Assembly: GCA_020073165.1 (NCBI GenBank)
Contig: JAIQFP010000022.1
Span: forward strand, 16,936-80,935
DNA from: Terriglobia bacterium
Lineage (GTDB): Bacteria; Acidobacteriota; Terriglobia; Terriglobales; Acidobacteriaceae
Length of the DNA stretch: 64,000 nt
Reading direction: 5' to 3'
Every line of letters begins with the position of its first letter. The stretch's first letter is position 1. The position numbers and the translations under genes are program-made. Under the pieces are notes generated by a model that was not told where the DNA came from, ran no database searches, and was given only the letters and a program-made list of their open reading frames with translations. Positions 18,817 through 28,187 of the stretch are shown piece by piece.

Positions 18817-19956
18817 TCATTGGTAGCGATCCTTGAAGCTCATGTCACGGGCGCTGACCGAAGTGGCCAGGTTCAGTGTCTGGAACCCTTGCTTGCCACC
18901 CGGCATGGGGCTGCGCGTCATCACGCTGAGATTCACCTTGCGGATCTGGTTGGGGGACTTTCCGGCGGACATCCCGGCATCCTTCAGATTGGCGGTGGCC
19001 ACGCCGGCCACGTCGTCATAAATGTCGTAACTGGCTTGCAGCCCGGCCACGTTCTCTGCGACCGGCACCGGCGACTGCCCATTCACCTGTTTCATCAGGC
19101 GGGGCGGCCCATCGTCTGCGGTATAGCGGATCCCGTCTGCTCCCGCAGGAATGTCGATGTAATAGGTGAGCACCAGGAGGCGGTTGCAGACGATCGGCGG
19201 CGGGACTGCCGGCGGGGCCGCGCCTCCCCAAAGCGCCTTGATATTGCCGCCGGCCGCGGTGTTCTGATTGATACGGAGGGCGTCGCCGTTGGCAAAGGTC
19301 ACCACACCCCCGGCCCCGACCAGCGTGACCTCGCCTATCGCCTGTCCCACGCTGTTGCTGAACAGGATCAGGTCACCGACTTTCAATCCCACTGCGGGAT
19401 CATTGATGGCTGGCGGCGGCCACGGCACGGGTAGTGGATTAGGGGCGGGATTGACCGGGGTGAAGGTTGCCTGACTGCCACTCGCGTTCAGCGCCACGCT
19501 GTACTCGTTCAGCGGGAAGGTGGTGTCCGTGTAGGCGATCGTAAGCACGTCGGTAGGCGGACTCAGCACCCCCGCGGCCGTCATCACTTTCAACCCGGCT
19601 GCCGGGTTGGGAATCACCCCGTAGAGGTGATTGTTGATGGGATAAATATTGTTGGTGGTGTAGCACGTGGTCTGGTCGCAGCCGAAAAGCGAACCCGTGG
19701 CCCCGGCCCCATCCGGCAACTGTACTCCGCCCGAGGTGATGCCGGCGCCCGCCAGGCTGATGTCTTTGGCCATCATGTCCAGCGCAGCCCGGCCGTCCTG
19801 CTGCATTTCGGCGCGCTGGGTTACCAGGAAGCTGGCGCCCAGCGCCTTGCTGAACAGGTTCACGGCTGCAGATAGAATGACCAAGCCCATGGCCATGGCT
19901 ACCAGCAACTCCGCCAAGCTAAAGCCACGATTTTTCGTTCTGTCGCTACGCCTCAT
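18817..19956 (-). CDS. pilW: PilW-like minor pilin
   Basis: 379 aa with a prepilin leader KNRGFSLAELLVAMAMGLVI (processing after Gly, Phe+1, Glu+5) and the phrase QQDGRAALDMMAKDISLAGAG typical of PilW. The rest is a beta-rich minor-pilin head with VAENVAGLQASYDIYDD near the C-terminus. It lies between pilV and pilX on one strand and would join a pilus tip or priming complex. Confidence 0.88.
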   Translation of the reverse strand: MRRSDRTKNRGFSLAELLVAMAMGLVILSAAVNLFSKALGASFLVTQRAEMQQDGRAALDMMAKDISLAGAGITSGGVQLPDGAGATGSLFGCDQTTCYTTNNIYPINNHLYGVIPNPAAGLKVMTAAGVLSPPTDVLTIAYTDTTFPLNEYSVALNASGSQATFTPVNPAPNPLPVPWPPPAINDPAVGLKVGDLILFSNSVGQAIGEVTLVGAGGVVTFANGDALRINQNTAAGGNIKALWGGAAPPAVPPPIVCNRLLVLTYYIDIPAGADGIRYTADDGPPRLMKQVNGQSPVPVAENVAGLQASYDIYDDVAGVATANLKDAGMSAGKSPNQIRKVNLSVMTRSPMPGGKQGFQTLNLATSVSARDMSFKDRYQ

Positions 19957-19967
19957 GAGTCATCCCT

Positions 19968-20567
19968 CTAGCGGAACTGGGAAATGTACGCGCCCACGGC
20001 ATACGTCTTCTGCGTGGCCTTGAACTGACTGGTGGTGTAGGTCACGGTGACGGTAATGGAGCGCAAGGTCGAATCGATGCCGCCACCCGGAGCCCCGACG
20101 TTGGCAATGGCGATAGTGCGCTGGTAGTTGTTGAGGGGCTGCATCACGTCATCGGCAGTGCCCAGCACTCCGTCGGGCCCCGGCAGCACCAGGCACTGCG
20201 AAGGTCCGGGACAATAGGGGTTGGCATTGGTGTCGTCGGCGGTCCCATCCAGCCCGTCTTTACCGGGGTCCAATACAGGCTGAGCGTTGTCCAGGAAAAT
20301 GCCGCCGTTGCTCACATTCTGAATCTGGTTCCAGGTGATCTGCGAAGTGTTGCGCGCGGTGAAGATACTCTCCAGCGTGGCCGCCGCTTCCTGCTTGGCG
20401 ATCATGTCTTCCTGCGCCGAGTTCGTGGAGGCCAGGGCCACGGAAAACATGGCCAGCATGCTCACCATGCCGATGGTGAGCACCACGATCGAGAACAACA
20501 CTTCCAGAATGCTGAAGCCCTGCTCGGCCGGGCGAGGGCGAAGCTCGGAGCGAATTTGTCCAGCCAT
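19968..20567 (-). CDS. pilV: PilV-like minor pilin
   Basis: About 199 aa from the Met at 20567 (MAGQIRSE). An in-frame Met at 20573 would overlap the upstream gene by four bases (ATGA-like coupling). The prepilin leader is AEQGFSILEVLFSIVVLTIG, cleaved before Phe. NSAQEDMIAKQEAAATLESIF resembles PilV proteins. Only 11 bases separate it from pilW, so the genes are co-transcribed. Confidence 0.85.
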   Translation of the reverse strand: MAGQIRSELRPRPAEQGFSILEVLFSIVVLTIGMVSMLAMFSVALASTNSAQEDMIAKQEAAATLESIFTARNTSQITWNQIQNVSNGGIFLDNAQPVLDPGKDGLDGTADDTNANPYCPGPSQCLVLPGPDGVLGTADDVMQPLNNYQRTIAIANVGAPGGGIDSTLRSITVTVTYTTSQFKATQKTYAVGAYISQFR

Positions 20568-20569
20568 CG

Positions 20570-21247
20570 TCATTGCTGACTCCAGTGCGGAATCCCGGCG
20601 GTCTGCGATGCGTACAAACGCCATCCGCGTATGCGGCCTGCGGAACCAATCATGGTGATGGCCCGCGAACTGTAAAGCTCGTTGACCCGCGCCAGGTAGA
20701 CCACGCCGTTGTTGATGTTGTTGTTGACGTCGCGCGCCGACCCGTCAGGGAAAAAGTAAATCTGGTTTTCCACGCCGCCTGCCACCCCGATATCGAACTG
20801 CACCGCCTTGCTACCCGTGCCCAGACCGTCGGGGGTGGTCGTGACCGTGTTGGGGATCCCGGGTATGTTCAAGAACTGAATGTCGGGGGGGAGGGTCATC
20901 TGGTTGACCACCGGGCCGACCAACCCGGCATCCATGCGGTTGATCTGGATCATGTTGGTACCGGGAGGAAGGCCGACGGGATTGAAAGTCACCTGATAGG
21001 TTTTGCGGTTGTCGACAGCCCATTGCCGCGCCTGCCGGAGCGTCATCAAGGTCCCGTTGTAGGCGGCGTTCAGGCGCGCATCCTGCCACGCCGGCCGCAG
21101 GCTGTAGTACGAGATCCCACTCATGATCAGGACGATGCTGATCGCGATCAGCGCCTCGATCAAAGTAAAACCGCGTGCATTCTTGGAAGGCATGTGCCCT
21201 TTCTTGGGAGAGGCTGGCTCGCGGTTCATGTCGTGTCCAGGGGTCAT
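20570..21247 (-). CDS. fimT: FimT/GspH-type minor pseudopilin
   Basis: 225 aa with a prepilin leader at about residues 20-45 (KNARGFTLIEALIAISIVLI) and the GspH/FimT-like phrases LMTLRQARQWAVDNRKTYQV and YFFPDGSARD. First gene of the minor pilin operon. The most upstream Met is used here; the Met before PSKNARGF is an alternative and gives a shorter leader. Confidence 0.85.
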   Translation of the reverse strand: MTPGHDMNREPASPKKGHMPSKNARGFTLIEALIAISIVLIMSGISYYSLRPAWQDARLNAAYNGTLMTLRQARQWAVDNRKTYQVTFNPVGLPPGTNMIQINRMDAGLVGPVVNQMTLPPDIQFLNIPGIPNTVTTTPDGLGTGSKAVQFDIGVAGGVENQIYFFPDGSARDVNNNINNGVVYLARVNELYSSRAITMIGSAGRIRGWRLYASQTAGIPHWSQQ

Positions 21248-21495
21248 AAGACCTCACTGCCGCCATCTCGGCGTAGGAGACTGGCGCACTTAACCGCAGA
21301 CCAGAGGGAGGTTGAGACCGGCACGGAAATCCTGCCGGGCCATCGCGCTATCGATCATCGTATGGAGGGGTTGCGGGAGCGTCAAAGCACCGAAGTACCA
21401 GTCCTCAACCCTGGACTTCCGTAACGTAATCGGGCGGGGTAACTCTGGTCACTTTGGCATTGCAGCAGAGCAAAACCCCTGCGCCGCCAACTGCT
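21248..21495. other. Promoter-bearing gap upstream of the pilin operon
   Basis: 248 bases between fimT and the minus-strand zinc-ribbon gene. No gene, terminator or clear promoter was recognised. Confidence 0.3.
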
Positions 21496-21903
21496 TCAGG
21501 CGCTGTGCGCCCGGGCCGCGCCTTTGCCGCTCTTGGTGCGCGTGCTGGGGACGTAAGCGCAGGAGCGGAAGTCGTAGTGCTCCGCCATGCAAGCTGGACA
21601 AAGATGGAGTTGGTGGACCTTGCAGTGGATGATCGGGGCGTCACCCTTGCACAAGTCGCAGCCGCCACGGGACCGCCGCGCAGGGGGTGCTGCCTCGACG
21701 GACCCGGCTGTGCCTTCCAGGATCCGCGCCTTCAGGTAAACACCTGTGGCCATCACCAGAGCCCCGAACGAGAACAGGCTGGCACCCACACCCATCAAGC
21801 TGACGTCATTGTGGTCGCGTATCATGGCGGGCACGAACGACAGTGCCACGAACATCGCCACCCCACCACAAGCCATGAGCCAATTGCCTGCTCTTGCTGA
21901 CAT
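21496..21903 (-). CDS. Two-span membrane protein with C-terminal zinc-binding Cys cluster
   Basis: 135 aa from the ATG at 21903, preceded by GGAAGGA. Two hydrophobic spans (LMACGGVAMFVALSFV; MGVGASLFSFGALVMATGVYL) precede a cytosolic tail. The tail holds a B-box/zinc-ribbon-like cluster: CDLCKGDAPIIHCKVHQ, then CPACMAEHYDFRSC. I do not recognise a named family. The longer upstream extension in the same frame has no good ribosome site and is not used. It is divergent from the PilZ protein. Confidence 0.5.
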   Translation of the reverse strand: MSARAGNWLMACGGVAMFVALSFVPAMIRDHNDVSLMGVGASLFSFGALVMATGVYLKARILEGTAGSVEAAPPARRSRGGCDLCKGDAPIIHCKVHQLHLCPACMAEHYDFRSCAYVPSTRTKSGKGAARAHSA

Positions 21904-22099
21904 TCTCTGTGTCCTTCCGGCGGAGAGGAAAATCCGCGCGCACCTCGGCTTACAAGCCTGCAGAAACGCTCCCAACATATCGGTTTCGTGACGTCCCCTC
22001 CAGATGACGAAAGTCACTTTCGTCGTCCGCGCCCAGACTCAGGGGGTCACCGCAGTAACTTGTCGCGGCTTCGAGCCCGACCCTACCATGCACAGTAGT

Positions 22100-23188
22100 A
22101 TGGCGCTCACATCCCTCGTAGTGTGCGCGGACGCCAAGGCCGTTCCGCTGCTCAGCCGGATTCTGTCCGACCTGGGTATTGGGGTCGAGCACTGCGAGGA
22201 CGCGCCCACCGCTCTGGCGCGGCTAGCCACCCAGCCGTTTGACGCCCTACTGGTCGATTGCAAGGATGAGCCGGCGGCGATCGGACTGATTGCGAACGCC
22301 CGCCGGGCCCCCGTCAATCGGGCCACTCTGGTCATTGCCATGGTGGATGGCCGCAACCGGGTGCGGGATGTGTTCGCCAGGGGCGCCAACTTCATTCTGT
22401 ACAAGCCGATTTCGTTGGAGCGTGCCAGCACCAGCTTGCGCGCGGCACGCGCCCTGATGCGGCGGGAGCGGCGGCGCAACCAGCGCATCTCTGTACACGC
22501 TCAAGCTGCCATCGACTACGCCACCACGGAGAACGCGCCAGCCACGGTAGTGGAGTTGAGCGAGTCTGGCATGGGCATCCAGTCCGAGGGAAAGTTGCCC
22601 GCGCGCGGCAAAGTCTATTTTCAGTTCTCCTTGCCGGGGCAGGCCGGCTCCGTCCGGCTCTCTGGCGACGTGGTGTGGCAGGATTCTACAGGGCGGGTGG
22701 GCATCCGTTTCGCCGATGTGCCACAGGCTTCGCGGCGTGTGCTCGGCCAGTGGCTGCAGGCAAATCTGACGCGGTCGAGTGACGGAAACAATCTGCCGTC
22801 GGCCTCCGTCAATCCGCTTGCGGGCCTAGGATTGCTTTCGGTGTCTTCTGCCGATCGCCGCGAGCGCTCGCGCCACGCCTGCCAACTGGGCGCGGAGGTT
22901 TACCGCCTGGGAAGCAATGTCCCCACGCGCTGCAGCCTGAGCGACATTAGCACTGGCGGCTGTTACGTGGAGACCACCGATCCTTTTTCCTCAGGGACGG
23001 CAGTGCAAATCGTGGTGCGCACGCGCGACATCAAGCTGCGAATCCAGGGGACGGTGCAGGCGGTGCATCGCGCTTTCGGCATGGGCGTTGCCTTCAGCCT
23101 GAAGACGGCGGAGGAACGAGAACAGGTGCAACAACTGATTGCTTTGGTAGCACAGCCCCCGGAGTTGAGCTCGCTGGTCGAGCCTTGA
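22100..23188 (+). CDS. Receiver-like protein with two PilZ domains
   Basis: About 362 aa from Met at 22100 (22088 is possible). Residues 1-120 resemble a response-regulator receiver with the acceptor Asp retained (DALLVDCKD) and Lys near the end (LYKPISLERA). Two PilZ domains follow. The second has a complete c-di-GMP signature: RRERSRH for RxxxR and DISTGG for D/NxSxxG. The first is weaker (RRRNQRI, ELSESGMG). PilZ proteins read c-di-GMP to control pili, motility or polysaccharide. Its place between the pilin operon and UDP-sugar genes fits that. Confidence 0.75.
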   Translation: MALTSLVVCADAKAVPLLSRILSDLGIGVEHCEDAPTALARLATQPFDALLVDCKDEPAAIGLIANARRAPVNRATLVIAMVDGRNRVRDVFARGANFILYKPISLERASTSLRAARALMRRERRRNQRISVHAQAAIDYATTENAPATVVELSESGMGIQSEGKLPARGKVYFQFSLPGQAGSVRLSGDVVWQDSTGRVGIRFADVPQASRRVLGQWLQANLTRSSDGNNLPSASVNPLAGLGLLSVSSADRRERSRHACQLGAEVYRLGSNVPTRCSLSDISTGGCYVETTDPFSSGTAVQIVVRTRDIKLRIQGTVQAVHRAFGMGVAFSLKTAEEREQVQQLIALVAQPPELSSLVEP

Positions 23189-23221
23189 ATCGTTTCTGGT
23201 CTCTTCACTCCCCGGCGAGTC

Positions 23222-24178
23222 TTACGCTCGCGCCGTCTCTTCCTGCAGCGCTTTGCGGAAGTAATCGAGCGACAGGCGCAGGCCGGCCTCCAAATCGATC
23301 TTGGGTTCCCAGCCCAACAAGGTCCTTGCCTTAGTAATGTCCGGACGCCGCTGCTTGGGATCATCCTGGGGTAGCGGTTCGTACTTGATTGCGCTCTTGG
23401 ACCCCGTCACTGCCAGCACGTGCTGAGCGCACTCCAGGATGGTGAACTCAGTGGGATTCCCAATGTTCACAGGCAAATGCTCCGATGACTTCGACAGCCG
23501 AATGAAGCCCTCGATTTCATCGCTCACGTAGCAGAAGCTGCGTGTCTGCTTGCCGTCCCCGTATACCGTGAGGGGCTCGCCGCGTAACGCTTGCTTCATG
23601 AAATTAGGCACCACGCGGCCATCGTTCAGTTGCATGCGCGGGCCATAAGTATTGAAGATGCGCACGATGCGCGTGTCCACCTTGTGATAGCGGTGATATG
23701 CCATGGTCACTGCTTCGGTGAAGCGCTTGGCCTCGTCGTACACCGAACGCGGCCCGATGGGATTCACGTGGCCCCAATAGGTCTCCTTCTGCGGATGCTC
23801 CAGCGGATCGCCGTAGCACTCCGACGTGGACGAAACCAGGTACTTTGCTCCATACTTGCGCGCCACTTCCAGCGCATGAAATGTCCCCAGGGAACCAACT
23901 TTGAGCGTGTCAATGCCGTGCACGGTGTAGTCCACCGGGCTGGCCGGGCTGGCGAAATGAAACACGTAGTCCACTGGCCCGCAATCGAAAGGTTCATTGA
24001 TGTCGAGCTTGCGGAACTCGAACCGCGGTTCGTTGCGCAGATGATCGAGGTTGGGCCGACGTCCGGTCAGAAGGTTATCAACGGCAATCACCGCATAGCC
24101 TTCTGCCAGCAGGGCGTCACACAAGTGGGAGCCCAGGAAACCAGCTCCGCCAGTTACCAGGGCGCGTTTTTGGCTCAT
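23222..24178 (-). CDS. uxs: UDP-glucuronate decarboxylase (UDP-xylose synthase)
   Basis: 318 aa extended short-chain dehydrogenase converting UDP-glucuronate to UDP-xylose with bound NAD. The Rossmann motif [11 protein letters not shown] is at residues 9-19, the catalytic triad is in [11 protein letters not shown] and the Y-x-x-x-K motif in SVYDEAKRF. The phrase FNTYGPRM is also typical. It overlaps the upstream UDP-glucose dehydrogenase by four bases (ATGA), so product passes directly from one enzyme to the next. Cytoplasmic supply of sugar nucleotides for exopolysaccharide. A related UDP-sugar epimerase is less likely. Confidence 0.88.
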   Translation of the reverse strand: MSQKRALVTGGAGFLGSHLCDALLAEGYAVIAVDNLLTGRRPNLDHLRNEPRFEFRKLDINEPFDCGPVDYVFHFASPASPVDYTVHGIDTLKVGSLGTFHALEVARKYGAKYLVSSTSECYGDPLEHPQKETYWGHVNPIGPRSVYDEAKRFTEAVTMAYHRYHKVDTRIVRIFNTYGPRMQLNDGRVVPNFMKQALRGEPLTVYGDGKQTRSFCYVSDEIEGFIRLSKSSEHLPVNIGNPTEFTILECAQHVLAVTGSKSAIKYEPLPQDDPKQRRPDITKARTLLGWEPKIDLEAGLRLSLDYFRKALQEETARA

Positions 24179-25590
24179 GATTTCTTGAGATTCCTCGGGG
24201 AAGTAGCTGCGTCAGCCGCCTGAGTTTCGGGAGTCGCCGGCTGCCGGCCCACACTGTAATAGGTGAAGCCCTGTGCCGCCATCGCGTCGGGATGATACAG
24301 GTTGCGCCCGTCGATCACAATGGGGTACTTCAATTCGCGGTGCAGGCGACCCAGGTCCAGCGCGGCAAACTCTTCCCACTCGGTCAGGATGAGCAGCGCG
24401 TCTGCCCCCCGGGCCGCTTCGTAGGCGCTGCCGACGAACTCCACGTTGGAGGTGAGGACTTCGCGCGCCCGTTCGCCGGCCGCGGGATCGTACGCGGCAA
24501 CCTGGCAGCCTTCCTGCAACAAGGATTGCACCAGCCGGACGGCGGGCGACTCGCGGATGTCGTCTGTGCCACCCTTGAAAGCCAGGCCCAACACGCCCAG
24601 TCGCTTGCCGCGCAAGGTCCACAAAGCGTTGCGCACTTTGCGTAGGAAGCGCTGCCGCTGGTCTTCATTAATGCGGATGACTTCGTCCAGCAGGCGAAAC
24701 TCGTAACCGCTCTCCCGCGCCACCGCGCGGAACGCCATCAGGTCCTTGGGAAAGCAGGAGCCGCCATAGCCGATTCCGGGACTCAAGAAACGTGGCCCAA
24801 TGCGGCTGTCCGTCCCGATTCCCTGGCACACCTGCTGCACGTTCGCGCCCACTGCTTCGCAGATCGAGGCCACGGCGTTGATGAAGGAAATCTTCATTGC
24901 CAGGAACGCATTGGACGCGTGCTTGATCAGTTCCGCACTCTTGGCGCTGGTAACAATCAGCGGCGGTGGAACCTGTGCCCGGTCGGGCCGTGGGATGGCG
25001 TCGGCGCGCCGGTAATAGCTGCCGTCGGTCAGCGGAGCATAGATCTGGCGCAACACCGCGGCGCAGCGCTCACTGTCGGCACCCACCACAATACGATCGG
25101 GATAAAGAAAATCGGTGACCGCCGTACCTTCACGCAGAAACTCAGGATTAGAGGCCACGTCGAACGAATCCGGCGGCGCTGCGTTGCGCAGGATGATCTT
25201 GCGCACCCAGTCGCTGGTGTACACCGGAACGGTGCTCTTCTCGACGATGACCTTATAGCCGTTGATTGCCCCGGAAATACTGCGCGCCACCGACTCCACG
25301 TATGAGAGATCGGCCTCGCCCTGCTCCGTAGGCGGGGTGCCCACCGCGATGAAAACAGCGGCGCTGGCTCGCACGGCTGCCTGCAGGTCGTCGGAAAAAT
25401 TCAACCTCTTGCCGCGGTGACGTTGCAGCAACTCGGGCAGGAAGTTCTCGTGGATGGGGACCTGGCCGCCTTGCAAGGCCGCCAACTTCTGCTCATCCAC
25501 GTCCACCAGGATTACCTCGTGGCCGAGGTCGGCAAAACACGCGCCCGCCACCAGCCCGACATATCCCGACCCCACCACCGCGAGGCGCAT
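24175..25590 (-). CDS. ugd: UDP-glucose 6-dehydrogenase
   Basis: 471 aa; oxidises UDP-glucose to UDP-glucuronate with two NAD+. The N-terminal Rossmann motif is [20 protein letters not shown], cut after His. The catalytic Cys sits in [14 protein letters not shown]. The central and C-terminal UDP-binding domains are complete ([16 protein letters not shown]). Normal family length. Co-transcribed with uxs. A palindrome AGTGA-CGACTG-TCACA lies 54 bases upstream. Confidence 0.93.
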   Translation of the reverse strand: MRLAVVGSGYVGLVAGACFADLGHEVILVDVDEQKLAALQGGQVPIHENFLPELLQRHRGKRLNFSDDLQAAVRASAAVFIAVGTPPTEQGEADLSYVESVARSISGAINGYKVIVEKSTVPVYTSDWVRKIILRNAAPPDSFDVASNPEFLREGTAVTDFLYPDRIVVGADSERCAAVLRQIYAPLTDGSYYRRADAIPRPDRAQVPPPLIVTSAKSAELIKHASNAFLAMKISFINAVASICEAVGANVQQVCQGIGTDSRIGPRFLSPGIGYGGSCFPKDLMAFRAVARESGYEFRLLDEVIRINEDQRQRFLRKVRNALWTLRGKRLGVLGLAFKGGTDDIRESPAVRLVQSLLQEGCQVAAYDPAAGERAREVLTSNVEFVGSAYEAARGADALLILTEWEEFAALDLGRLHRELKYPIVIDGRNLYHPDAMAAQGFTYYSVGRQPATPETQAADAATSPRNLKKS

Positions 25591-25644
25591 GCAAGAAGCT
25601 CCTGAAGACCCTTAATTTATCAGCTTTCCCCCTCGGGAGGGGCA

Positions 25645-25659
25645 GTGACGACTGTCACA
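25645..25659. promoter_or_regulatory. GTGA-N6-TCAC palindrome upstream of ugd
   Basis: GTGA-CGACTG-TCAC with a following A. It lies about 55-70 bases upstream of the ugd start on the minus strand and matches the palindrome class found at other promoters in the window. Confidence 0.4.
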
Positions 25660-25768
25660 CGTTGTCCACAGGGATGCGTCTGTAGAGACGCAGCTTGCCG
25701 CGTCTCCGGAGGCGTTACCGCAGAGGGCGTGCCGGCCATGGCAGCCGAGGACTGGCGTCACAGGCGTA

Positions 25769-25784
25769 GGTGACTGCGATCACC
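25769..25784. promoter_or_regulatory. GTGA-N6-TCAC palindrome upstream of a small membrane protein
   Basis: GGTGA-CTGCGA-TCACC, a perfect 5+5 inverted repeat 47 bases before the start of the 51-aa gene at 25832. Its spacing and arms equal those of the site at 41599-41614 (AGTGA-CTGCAA-TCACT); even five of the six spacer bases match. Confidence 0.45.
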
Positions 25785-25831
25785 GCCTGCGCGGTAGCCA
25801 AAAGTCAGAATGAGAGTCGAGGAGGTGCAGC

Positions 25832-25987
25832 ATGCCAGTCCTCATGATCGCCTTGGTCGCGCTCGGTGTCTTTGGCGCCATTGGCGCCCTGTTGGTCACC
25901 GCTATGTTTCTGGAGACCCGGATGCAGAAAAAGAACCACGAAGCGCCAGGTTTGGACGCGGGAGCCGTTCCGGCAGGCAAGCACTAG
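25832..25987 (+). CDS. Small single-span membrane protein (51 aa)
   Basis: The ATG at 25832 follows a very strong ribosome site (GAGGAGGTG, 25818-25826). The product has one membrane span at about residues 3-26 (VLMIALVALGVFGAIGALLV) and a polar tail (ETRMQKKNHEAPG) ending in Lys-His. I do not recognise the family. The strong ribosome site, the promoter-proximal palindrome and the well-formed span make it credible despite its size. Confidence 0.6.
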   Translation: MPVLMIALVALGVFGAIGALLVTAMFLETRMQKKNHEAPGLDAGAVPAGKH

Positions 25988-26030
25988 AAGGCGTCCACCC
26001 ACCTCATAAAGACTTATCACGCCAGGGTGT

Positions 26031-26567
26031 TCAATCGTGGCCAACCCACTCGGTCCGCAGCCGCGGGGGCCGCATTAAGGTCTGCACCACCACGCAATAC
26101 TGTTCCGTTCTCTCCCGCAATCCGCGCATCTGTTCCGGGGTTGCCTTGGGCGCAGCCACATCAAAATGAAGATGAATGCCGTCAAAGCCGACGGGCACGT
26201 CTTTTGATATGCCAAGGGTACCTCGAAGATCCAAGTCTCCCTCCACCGTGACCGCAATGCGTTCGGTTGGTATGCCCATAGCTGCAGCCACCATCTGACA
26301 GGTGATCTGCGCTCAAGCCGCCAAGGCCCCAAGCAAAAGGTCACCGGAACAGGCGCCGGTACCGCCGCCCCCGACTCCCTTGTGGGCCTCGGCCTGGTAG
26401 ATGGCACGTCCGATGTCGACCGAGCATGCCACCGGAACATCCGTCTCCCCAGCTTTCACCCGGATTGTGATTCGCGAGGCATTTGGGTCGCTGCGATATT
26501 GCTCTTTCAGCGGCTTCTGAAGCGATCGAATATCCACCGCAACCTCTTTCTTCTGATTCTTGGCCAT
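26031..26567 (-). CDS. OsmC/Ohr-family protein with in-frame UGA: candidate selenoprotein
   Basis: Read through the UGA at 26313-26315, the frame gives a full-length 178-aa OsmC-family protein. The conserved helix reads GGGGTGACSGDLLLGALAA-U-AQITCQMVAAAMGI, written here in two parts around the UGA. In OsmC relatives the U position (U85) is the redox-active Cys of the LGALAAC motif. The partner Cys occurs later in TEQYCVVVQ (C158), as in peroxide-reducing OsmC/Ohr enzymes. The ATG at 26567 is chosen, though the ribosome site is weak. It follows the MFS gene on the same strand. OsmC-like selenoproteins have been reported in metagenome surveys. Alternatives are a nonsense mutation or sequencing error. 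Confidence 0.75.
26284..26310 (-). other. Candidate bacterial SECIS hairpin after the OsmC UGA
   Basis: Two bases after the UGA the minus strand can fold GCAG-(A)-TCACC against GGTGG-CTGC: nine pairs including one G-U, one bulged A, and an eight-base loop UGUCAGAU with G at its second position followed by U. Bulge plus loop GU is the bacterial SECIS pattern. The loop is closer to the UGA than in E. coli fdhF, so the assignment is tentative. Confidence 0.4.
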
Positions 26568-26615
26568 TTTTCGCTGACTGGCTGACCCACGGTTCCAAGA
26601 GTTCCGCGCAAACAC

Positions 26616-27863
26616 TCACGCGCTTCCCGTCGCGGGCGCTTCCCCCGTCTCCTCCCGCATAAAACTCTTTCCCTTGTTCTCCGAGCCCAGCGCCACCACG
26701 GTGATCAGCAGCGCGATGTTGGTGATCTCGAAGGCGGCCAGCGCCCAGGCGTAGCCCAGGTGGTCGCGCAGCGCGTACTCGATGGTGTTGGTAGGGGCGG
26801 CAAACAGAATGCCGAGCTGGTAGGCGAAGCCCGGCATCAGTCCGCGCACCGCGTCAGGAGCCAGTTCGTTAAGATGTGCGGGAATGATGCCCCAAGTCCC
26901 CTGCACTCCCACCTGCATCATGAATGCGCCCAGGGCCAGCATGGCCAGGGAGCCGCCGAATGTCCACACTGGAATCATCGCCAAAGAGAGGAGGAGCGCT
27001 GCAATCATGCTGCGCCGCCGGCCGAGTTTTTCCGAGAGATGGCCGAAAGCAATCGCACCCAGTACCGCGCCAATGTTATAGAGGATGGCCATGTAGGAGA
27101 CGATTGCCGGGGCGAAGCCTCGGGCCGACTTCAGAAAGTCCGGGTAAAGATCCTGCGTGCCGTGAGAGAGGAACATCATGAGCGTCATCAGCAAGACCAG
27201 ATAGAAAAAGATCTTCCAGTGGCCGCTGGCGGTTTTGACGATGGCGCCTAACGTTGGAGCCCGGTGCTGCTTCCACGCTTCCGACTCCCGCACCCGGTAG
27301 CGGATATAGAAGGCCAGCAGCGCCGGCGCGCCGCCCACCCAGAACATGGCGCGCCATCCCCAGACTGGAGAAAGGGGCAGAATCACTCGTGCCGCCACCG
27401 CCGCCAGCAGGTATCCGATGGAATAGCCACTCTGCACGATGCCCGACAGAATGCCGCGCCATTTTCCCGGCGCGCTTTCCATGGCCAGGGACGCGCCCAC
27501 GCCCCACTCTCCGCCCATGCCGATGCCGTAGATGGTGCGCAGAATCAGGAACACGGTGTAGTTGGGCGCGAAGCCGCAGAACAGTTCGATCAGCGAAAAG
27601 AAGACAACATTCGCCATCAGCGGCTTGCGCCGTCCGTAGCGGTCGGCGAGCAAACCAAACACCACCGCGCCCACCGGGCGCATGGCCAGCGTGGCGAACG
27701 TGGTGAAGATGATCTTCTCTTTGGAGACGTGAAACTGGGCCGACAAAGTGTCAAACAGAAATACCAGGACGAAGAAGTCGAAGGCGTCCAGCGTCCAGCC
27801 CAGAAAGCTGGCGGTGACCGCATGCCATTGGTCGCTGCGCGAGAGCGGGGTGGGCCCCGGCAT
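26616..27863 (-). CDS. MFS transporter, sialate/lactate:H+ symporter-like
   Basis: About 415 aa from Met at 27863, with twelve predicted membrane spans. The opening WHAVTASFLGWTLDAFDFFV and the loop ADRYGRRKPLMANVVFFS (between spans 2 and 3) are typical of the SHS/aromatic-acid MFS group. A second such loop is GHLSEKLGRRRSM. The likely cargo is a monocarboxylate or other organic acid by H+ symport; the exact substrate cannot be read. It is followed immediately by the OsmC gene. Confidence 0.8.
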   Translation of the reverse strand: MPGPTPLSRSDQWHAVTASFLGWTLDAFDFFVLVFLFDTLSAQFHVSKEKIIFTTFATLAMRPVGAVVFGLLADRYGRRKPLMANVVFFSLIELFCGFAPNYTVFLILRTIYGIGMGGEWGVGASLAMESAPGKWRGILSGIVQSGYSIGYLLAAVAARVILPLSPVWGWRAMFWVGGAPALLAFYIRYRVRESEAWKQHRAPTLGAIVKTASGHWKIFFYLVLLMTLMMFLSHGTQDLYPDFLKSARGFAPAIVSYMAILYNIGAVLGAIAFGHLSEKLGRRRSMIAALLLSLAMIPVWTFGGSLAMLALGAFMMQVGVQGTWGIIPAHLNELAPDAVRGLMPGFAYQLGILFAAPTNTIEYALRDHLGYAWALAAFEITNIALLITVVALGSENKGKSFMREETGEAPATGSA

Positions 27864-28039
27864 GGTGGTGGACCTTATCCTCAATCAGTCCGCGAATTCG
27901 TCTGGACGCGCCATCAGAACATGATTGCGGCAGCTTGGCAATGCTCTCCACGATGCCCCGGTCACTCCCGGGAGTGACCCCAATCACGGCTGAATGCCGC
28001 AGGTCGCGAGAGACTCTTAATGGAGTGGTTCGCCCGGAG
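27864..28039. other. Gap upstream of MFS gene
   Basis: About 176 bases with no supported gene; it should contain the minus-strand promoter for the MFS-OsmC unit, but no clear boxes were seen. Confidence 0.25.
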
Positions 28040-28187
28040 CAGGTGACCGATTCCGGCCGCTACGCGGTCTCTCAGGAGTCCGACCGCGGTCTGTTCAAGA
28101 CCCCATGCCTGCGCAACATCAACGTGACGTCGCGCACGACGGCAGTCTGAAGGACTTGAAGCAAGTGATGGATCTCAAGAACGCGTC
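28040..28187 (+). pseudogene. Remnant of a cytochrome c peroxidase (MauG/CcpA) gene
   Basis: The plus strand encodes VTDSGRYAVSQESDRGLFKT, then PCLRNINVTS, which matches the C-terminal region of diheme cytochrome c peroxidases (GRFKTPTLRNVALT). After a small deletion and frameshift near 28131 the frame resumes as AHDGSLKDLKQVMDL, the YMHDGSLxTLxEV motif. Start, heme motifs and the rest are missing. A decayed gene fragment between MFS and GAF-TonB genes. Confidence 0.65.
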
